Positions 5,790 through 9,790 of a stretch of DNA of 9,790 nt are shown piece after piece. This stretch comes from an uncultured Spongiibacteraceae bacterium (lineage in GTDB: Bacteria; Pseudomonadota; Gammaproteobacteria; Pseudomonadales; CAMLJR01). The notes under the pieces are model-generated. The model was not told the DNA's origin. It made no database searches and saw only the letters and a program-made list of their open reading frames with translations. The stretch's first letter is position 1; every line of letters begins with the position of its first letter. The position numbers and the translations under genes were made by a program. Where the stretch lies: NCBI GenBank assembly GCA_946480345.1, contig CAMLJR010000117.1, forward strand, positions 1 through 9,790. Reading direction: 5' to 3'.

Positions 5790-6956
5790 ATGTCCGTTCT
5801 GCAGCAAGAAGAAACCTTTCCCGAAATTCGCGCCGCCGTGCGCCGGCTATGCGCGAGCTTTCCAGGCTCGTACTGGCAGGAACTCGATCGCGAGCGCCGT
5901 TATCCCACGGAATTCGTCCAAACGCTGACCGAGGAAGGCTTTCTATCGGTGTTGATTCCCGAAGAATACGGCGGCTCCGGGCTCGGTCTCACGGCAGCGA
6001 CCGCAGTGCTCGAAGAAATTCATCGCTCCGGCTGCAACGGCGGGGCATGCCACGCGCAGATGTACACGATGGGCACCGTCCTCAAATACGGCTCGCCCGA
6101 GCAGAAGCAGAAGTATCTGCCTAAAGTCGCGAGCGGCGAGCTGCGCTTGCAAGCGTTTGGCGTCACCGAGCCGACCAGCGGCACCGATACCACTCGCATC
6201 ACGACGTTCGCCCGCCGAGATGGCGATCATTACGTCGTCAAAGGTCAGAAAATCTGGATTAGCCGCGCCGAGTATTCCGATCTGATGGTGCTGCTGGTGC
6301 GCACCACGCCGCGCGATCAATGCGCAAAACCGACCGATGGCATCAGCGTGCTCCTGGTCGATATGCGCGATGCGATTGGCAACGGTCTGACGATCCGCCC
6401 GATCCGTACGATGCTGAACCATGCCACTACCGAGCTGTTCTTCGACGATCTGCGCGTGCCCGTCGAGAACCTGATCGGCGAGGAGGGCAAGGGGTTTCGT
6501 TACATCATTTCCGGCATGAACGCCGAGCGCATTTTGATTGCGTCCGAATGCATCGGCGATGGGCGTTTCTTTATCGATCGCGCCGCCGCTTATGCCAAAG
6601 ACCGCTCGGTATTCGGCGAGCCGATCGGTGTCAATCAGGGCGTTCAGTTTCCGATCGCGCGGGCGTTCGTGCAGGTCAGCGCCGCCGCCGAAGTGGTGGC
6701 CAAAGCCGCTGCGATGTACGACGCCGGCGAGCAGGCCGGTACCGAGGCGAATATGGCAAAAATGCTGGCGTCGGAAGCGTCGTGGTTCGCCGCCGATATG
6801 TGCGTTCAGACCCACGGCGGTTTCGGCTTCGCCGAGGAGTACGACATCGAGCGCAAATTCCGCGAAACGCGCCTTTATCAAGTCGCGCCGATCAGCACCA
6901 ACCTGATCCTGAGTCATGTGGCGACGCATGTGCTCGGATTGCCCAAGTCGTTTTGA
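5790..6956 (+). CDS. Acyl-CoA dehydrogenase family protein
   Basis: A 388-residue FAD-dependent acyl-CoA dehydrogenase of normal length: helical N-terminal domain (about 10-120), beta middle domain (about 124-225) and helical C-terminal domain. The family signature is GVTEPTSGTDTTR (124-136). GQKIWISRAEYSD and DRSVFGEPIGVNQGVQFPIA are also typical, as is the C-terminal VQTHGGFGFAEEYDIERKFRETRLY. The Glu of the usual YEGT motif (Glu376 in medium-chain enzymes) is replaced: the segment reads LYQVAPISTN, with P367 at that position. E246 (MNAERILIAS) lies where isovaleryl- and long-chain enzymes hold their catalytic Glu, so it may be the base. These enzymes oxidise acyl-CoA to 2-enoyl-CoA and pass electrons to ETF. 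The ribosome-binding site is weak. First gene of a likely operon with CoA-transferase, hydratase and lyase. Substrate unknown; a branched or dicarboxylic acyl-CoA would fit the neighbours. Confidence 0.93.
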   Translation: MSVLQQEETFPEIRAAVRRLCASFPGSYWQELDRERRYPTEFVQTLTEEGFLSVLIPEEYGGSGLGLTAATAVLEEIHRSGCNGGACHAQMYTMGTVLKYGSPEQKQKYLPKVASGELRLQAFGVTEPTSGTDTTRITTFARRDGDHYVVKGQKIWISRAEYSDLMVLLVRTTPRDQCAKPTDGISVLLVDMRDAIGNGLTIRPIRTMLNHATTELFFDDLRVPVENLIGEEGKGFRYIISGMNAERILIASECIGDGRFFIDRAAAYAKDRSVFGEPIGVNQGVQFPIARAFVQVSAAAEVVAKAAAMYDAGEQAGTEANMAKMLASEASWFAADMCVQTHGGFGFAEEYDIERKFRETRLYQVAPISTNLILSHVATHVLGLPKSF

Positions 6957-7023
6957 GCAACTCATTTTGAGTAAATCGTTTTTGAATAAGTCCTTTTTGA
7001 ATAAGTCGTTCTGAGCCAGTTGT
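6949..7023 (+). repeat. 15-base tandem repeat across the acyl-CoA dehydrogenase stop
   Basis: About five degenerate 15-base units run from 6949 to 7023, and the third and fourth units (6979-6993, 6994-7008) differ at one base only. The unit is close to TTTTTGAATAAGTCG. The first unit overlaps the last codons and TGA stop of the acyl-CoA dehydrogenase, so each later unit carries a copy of the TTTTGA or TTCTGA stop region. The array fills the space up to the CoA-transferase gene. It probably arose by slippage duplication of the gene end. A role in mRNA structure or spacing is possible but not shown. Confidence 0.8.
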
Positions 7024-7040
7024 TTGAGAGCAAATACAAA

Positions 7041-8162
7041 ATGAAACCACTCGATGGCGTATTGGTGGTCGCGCTGGAACAGGCTGTCGCGGCGCCGCTG
7101 TGTACCTCGCGGCTCGCGGAAGCGGGTGCGCGCGTGATCAAGATCGAGCGGCCGGAAGGCGACTTCGCGCGCGGTTACGATCATGTCGCGCACGGTGAAA
7201 GCGCGTATTTCGTCTGGCTCAATCGGGGTAAGGAATCGCTCGTGCTCGATATCAAAGAGCCCGCCGATGCGGCGCTGCTCGAAGCCGTTCTGAGCAAGGC
7301 CGATGTGTTTATCCAGAATCTCGCTCCGGGCGCGGCCGAGCGCTCGGGCTTCGGCTCGGCGGCGTTGCGCGAGCGCTTTCCGCGGCTGATTACCTGCGAT
7401 ATTTCCGGTTATGGCGAGAGCGGACCGGCGCGCGACATGAAAGCCTACGATTTTCTGATTCAGTGCGAGACCGGACTGGCTTCGATCACCGGCACCCCCG
7501 ACGGGGCAGGCCGCGTCGGCGTGTCGGTGGCCGATATCGGCTGCGGTATGAATGCCCACGCGGCTATTCTGCAAGCGCTGTACGAGCGCGAAAAAACCGG
7601 GCGCGGACGCGGTATCGCAGTGTCGCTGTTCGACGGCATTGCCGACTGGATGACCGTGCCGTTGCTGCACTACGACTACGCCGGCAAGGCGCCTCGGCGC
7701 GAAGGCTTGCAGCATCCGTCGATCGCACCGTATGGCGCGTACCATGTGGCCGGCGGCAGGCAGGTGGTGTTGTCGATCCAGAACGAGCGCGAATGGCGTA
7801 CCTTCTGTGCGCAGGTGCTGGAGCAGCCCGATGTCGCCGACGACCCACGTTTCGTCAGCAACGCGAAACGCGTGGCGCATCGCGCTGAACTGGACCGCAA
7901 GATCAACGGCGTATTCGATCGGTTGTCGCTGGATACCGTGATCGCACGATTAGCTGCCGCCCGCATCGCTTATGCCTCCGTTAATGCGGTTTCCGATCTG
8001 TCGCAACACTCACAACTGCGCCGGGTTGAGGTCGACACGCCGACCGGGCCGGTATCGATGCCGGCGCCGCCGGTGCGCTGGGACGGCGATGCCGGTGCGG
8101 TCGGTCGCGTGCCGGCAGTAGGCGAGCATTCCGCGCGCATTCGTCGGGAGTTTCAAGCGTGA
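7041..8162 (+). CDS. Class III CoA-transferase (CaiB/BaiF family)
   Basis: A 373-residue class III (CaiB/BaiF) CoA-transferase, which moves CoA from a donor thioester such as succinyl-CoA to a carboxylic acid. The N-terminus MKPLDGVLVVALEQAVAAPL and ADAGARVIKIE-like segment (EAGARVIKIERPEGDFAR), NRGKESLVLDIK and YDFLIQCETGLASITGTPDG are standard for the family. The nucleophilic Asp that forms the acyl anhydride is D165, in VADIGCGM, matching Asp169 of formyl-CoA transferase. It is followed by LYEREKTGRGRGIAVSLFDG. The ATG at 7041 follows GAGAG (7026-7030) by 10 bases; a TTG at 7020 would add 7 residues and lies in the tandem repeat. The stop overlaps the next start by 4 bases (GTGA), indicating coupled translation. 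With the hydratase and lyase it suggests activation of itaconate, mesaconate, citramalate or a related acid, or transfer of CoA within a dicarboxylate. Confidence 0.93.
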   Translation: MKPLDGVLVVALEQAVAAPLCTSRLAEAGARVIKIERPEGDFARGYDHVAHGESAYFVWLNRGKESLVLDIKEPADAALLEAVLSKADVFIQNLAPGAAERSGFGSAALRERFPRLITCDISGYGESGPARDMKAYDFLIQCETGLASITGTPDGAGRVGVSVADIGCGMNAHAAILQALYEREKTGRGRGIAVSLFDGIADWMTVPLLHYDYAGKAPRREGLQHPSIAPYGAYHVAGGRQVVLSIQNEREWRTFCAQVLEQPDVADDPRFVSNAKRVAHRAELDRKINGVFDRLSLDTVIARLAAARIAYASVNAVSDLSQHSQLRRVEVDTPTGPVSMPAPPVRWDGDAGAVGRVPAVGEHSARIRREFQA

Positions 8163-9100
8163 GTAACGACCACAACTATGACGATTGGATTGGCCGCAGC
8201 GAGCAATCCAGCGACATCGCCGAACCGCGCGCGATAGCGGCACTGGCGGCGCTGCTCGATCACGACACGCCGCCGTGGCGCGCGGGCGAGCTGCCGCCGC
8301 TCGGTCACTGGCTGTGTTTTCCGCCGCTGGCGCGGCAGTCCGACATTGGCGTCGACGGCCACCCGAAACGCGGCCTGGGTGGCGGGAAGGGTAACGAGAA
8401 GAATGCCGGGGAGGCCGGCGAACAAAGTGGCGAGAAGCGCGGCGTGATTCCACCGATCGAGCTGCCGCGACGGATGTGGGCCGGCAGCCGAGTCCGTTTT
8501 CTCGCGCCGGTGCCGCTCGGCGCGTCGATCGAGCGCACCACCACGCTGGTATCCGCGACGCCGAAGCACGGCCGCTCGGGCGCGATGATGTTCATCACGT
8601 TGCGCCACGATATTCATGTCGGCCCTACTGGTGTTGGTGGTACTAGACTCGCGATCAGCGAGGAGCAGGATCTGGTGTACCGCGAGGAGCCCAAAGCGAC
8701 TACCGCAGCGGCGGCAGTGGAAGCTATACCGTCGCCAGCATTCGCGCGATCATTCACGCCCGATCCGGTTGCGTTGTTCCGCTATTCGGCGCTGACTTTC
8801 AACGGCCACCGCATTCATTACGACTACCCGTACGCGACGCAGGTCGAGGGCTATGCCGGTCTGGTTGTGCATGGCCCGTTGACTGCGACGCTACTGCTCG
8901 ATCATTTTCTGCGGCACCATCCACAGGCGCATGTCACCGGTTTCAGCTTCCGCGGCCTGCGCCCGATACTCGCTAATGCCCCGTTCACGCTCGGCCTGAA
9001 TCCGAGCGACACGGGCGCCGAGTTGGTCGCAATCGCGCCCGATGGCGGCGCGGCGATGACCGCCACCGTGACGATTCAAACCGAGGAGATCACTGCATGA
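8159..9100 (+). CDS. MaoC-type double hot-dog hydratase (mesaconyl-/itaconyl-CoA hydratase-like)
   Basis: A 313-residue enoyl-CoA hydratase of the FAS1-like/MaoC type related to mesaconyl-C4-CoA and itaconyl-CoA hydratases. It adds water to an unsaturated dicarboxylyl-CoA. The N-terminal hot-dog half contains GHWLCFPPLARQSDIGVDGHPKRG and, later, IPPIELPRRMWAGSRVRF. The C-terminal half holds FRYSALTFNGHRIHYDYPYA (207-226), with N215 and H220 in the positions of the Asp/His pair of (R)-specific hydratases, then GYAGLVVHGPLTATLL. Between the two KRG triplets (70-72 and 93-95) sits a Gly/Glu/Lys-rich low-complexity segment that I do not expect in this family. The start GTG 8159 overlaps the CoA-transferase stop (GTGA), and its TGA overlaps the lyase ATG (ATGA). 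It would supply the citramalyl- or malyl-type CoA for that lyase. Family call is firm, substrate inferred. Confidence 0.88.
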   Translation: MSNDHNYDDWIGRSEQSSDIAEPRAIAALAALLDHDTPPWRAGELPPLGHWLCFPPLARQSDIGVDGHPKRGLGGGKGNEKNAGEAGEQSGEKRGVIPPIELPRRMWAGSRVRFLAPVPLGASIERTTTLVSATPKHGRSGAMMFITLRHDIHVGPTGVGGTRLAISEEQDLVYREEPKATTAAAAVEAIPSPAFARSFTPDPVALFRYSALTFNGHRIHYDYPYATQVEGYAGLVVHGPLTATLLLDHFLRHHPQAHVTGFSFRGLRPILANAPFTLGLNPSDTGAELVAIAPDGGAAMTATVTIQTEEITA

Positions 9101-9790
9101 GCCGAGGCTGGCGTTCCGCCCTGTTCGTCGCCGCCAACGATGCCGCGCGTATCGCAAAAATTCACACGCGCGGTGCCGATGCGGTGATTCTCGATCTGGA
9201 AGATGCCGTGCCCGCTGCCGATAAGCCGGCGGCGCGCGCTGCCGTTGTGGCCACCGCCGAACAGCTCGTCGCGCTTGGCCAGACCGTCGCCGTGCGCATC
9301 AACAGCAACTGGCTCGATGCGGTGGCCGATCTCGAAGCGGCAGTACTGGCAACAGTGACCGCCCTGGTGGTGCCGAAGGTCGAATGCCCGCACCGGCTGG
9401 CCGTGCTGATCGAAATGATCGGCGAATGGGAAGCTGCACGCGCATTGCCGGCGGGCAGTATCGGCGTGATCGCGTTGATCGAATCGCCGGCGGCGTTATC
9501 GCGTATGACCGAGATTGCGGCTATTCCGCGCGTGACCGGGCTTGCGCTCGGCACCGAGGATTTCTCGCTCGCGCTCGGCGTCGCGCCGACACCGCAGAGT
9601 CTCGATCTGCCGTGTCGTCTGCTGGCTTTCGCTGCGGCCGAACGCGAACTGATGGCGTTGGCGCTGCCGATTTCGATCGGCGCATTCGACGACGACGCAG
9701 CCTACGCCAATGCCATCGCGAACGCGCGTGCCGTCGGTCTGACCGGTGCGCTGTGCATCCACCCGAAGCAGGTGACTGCATTGAATGCCG
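9097..9790 (+). CDS. HpcH/HpaI (CitE-like) acyl-CoA lyase, 5' part
   Basis: The first 231 codons of a CitE-like lyase; the frame stays open to the window edge, where the gene is cut. The family has a TIM-barrel fold and cleaves or forms beta-hydroxyacyl-CoA such as malyl-CoA, beta-methylmalyl-CoA, citramalyl-CoA or citryl-CoA, using Mg2+. Visible motifs in order are RSALFVAAND (6-15), VILDLEDAV (30-38), the substrate-binding R68 in AVRIN, LVVPKVE (90-96), IALIESPAAL with metal ligand E129, ALGTEDFSLALG with metal ligand D155, and LCIHPKQV (219-226). Full-length proteins are usually 270-320 residues, so roughly the last fifth is missing. ATG overlaps the hydratase stop by 4 bases. In the operon it would make the final cleavage, for example of citramalyl-CoA to acetyl-CoA and pyruvate. 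Choice among substrates is inference. Confidence 0.93.
   Translation, partial: MSRGWRSALFVAANDAARIAKIHTRGADAVILDLEDAVPAADKPAARAAVVATAEQLVALGQTVAVRINSNWLDAVADLEAAVLATVTALVVPKVECPHRLAVLIEMIGEWEAARALPAGSIGVIALIESPAALSRMTEIAAIPRVTGLALGTEDFSLALGVAPTPQSLDLPCRLLAFAAAERELMALALPISIGAFDDDAAYANAIANARAVGLTGALCIHPKQVTALNA

Noticed and set aside
5943..7880. A 645-codon open frame on the minus strand
   Set aside because: It is antisense to the acyl-CoA dehydrogenase and CoA-transferase, both with clear family motifs. The long openness comes from the G+C-rich third positions, and part of its sequence is just the tandem repeat read backwards.

Overview
The window looks like chromosomal DNA from a gammaproteobacterium. 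The first 1.7 kb holds the end of pheT, then ihfA, a short MerR-type regulator and a tRNA-Pro(GGG). This core order is familiar from Pseudomonas-like gammaproteobacteria, and the PheT and IHF-alpha sequences align easily with their gammaproteobacterial counterparts. I do not assign a genus.

After the tRNA the content becomes accessory. From 1757 to 3222 there is a SnoaL/NTF2-like small protein and a TetR-type regulator. A strong bidirectional terminator (3248-3279) separates the regulator from a convergent phytanoyl-CoA dioxygenase (PhyH) family gene on the minus strand. A 415-base divergent control region follows (4204-4618), then a second, unrelated-looking oxygenase on the plus strand with an HxD...H...R metal and co-substrate pattern. 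The two divergent promoters are built alike. Each has a TTGAnn -35 box, a 17-base spacer and an AAC(A/T)AT -10 box. Each spacer contains the same core, GTTGAT-N4-ATCAAC, embedded in a longer near-perfect or perfect palindrome. The two oxygenases are therefore probably switched together by one dimeric regulator, and the adjacent TetR protein is the obvious candidate (inference).

From about 5.8 kb to the end the DNA is visibly richer in G+C. It carries a tightly packed plus-strand operon: acyl-CoA dehydrogenase, class III (CaiB/BaiF) CoA-transferase, MaoC-type hydratase and HpcH/HpaI (CitE-like) lyase. The last three genes overlap by 4 bases at each junction. CoA-transferase, hydratase and lyase is the enzyme logic of itaconate breakdown (Ict-Ich-Ccl; the Pseudomonas aeruginosa locus also has an acyl-CoA dehydrogenase) and of mesaconyl-/citramalyl-CoA chemistry. 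A likely overall job is activation of a C5-type (methyl)dicarboxylic acid to its CoA thioester, hydration to a citramalyl- or malyl-type CoA and cleavage to smaller acyl units. The exact substrate cannot be read from sequence.

Unusual details are the paired operators, a 15-base tandem repeat that copies the stop-codon region of the acyl-CoA dehydrogenase gene, a low-complexity insertion flanked by KRG repeats in the hydratase, an acyl-CoA dehydrogenase whose usual catalytic Glu position is Pro, and a 12-bp-arm hairpin between the second oxygenase and the operon.
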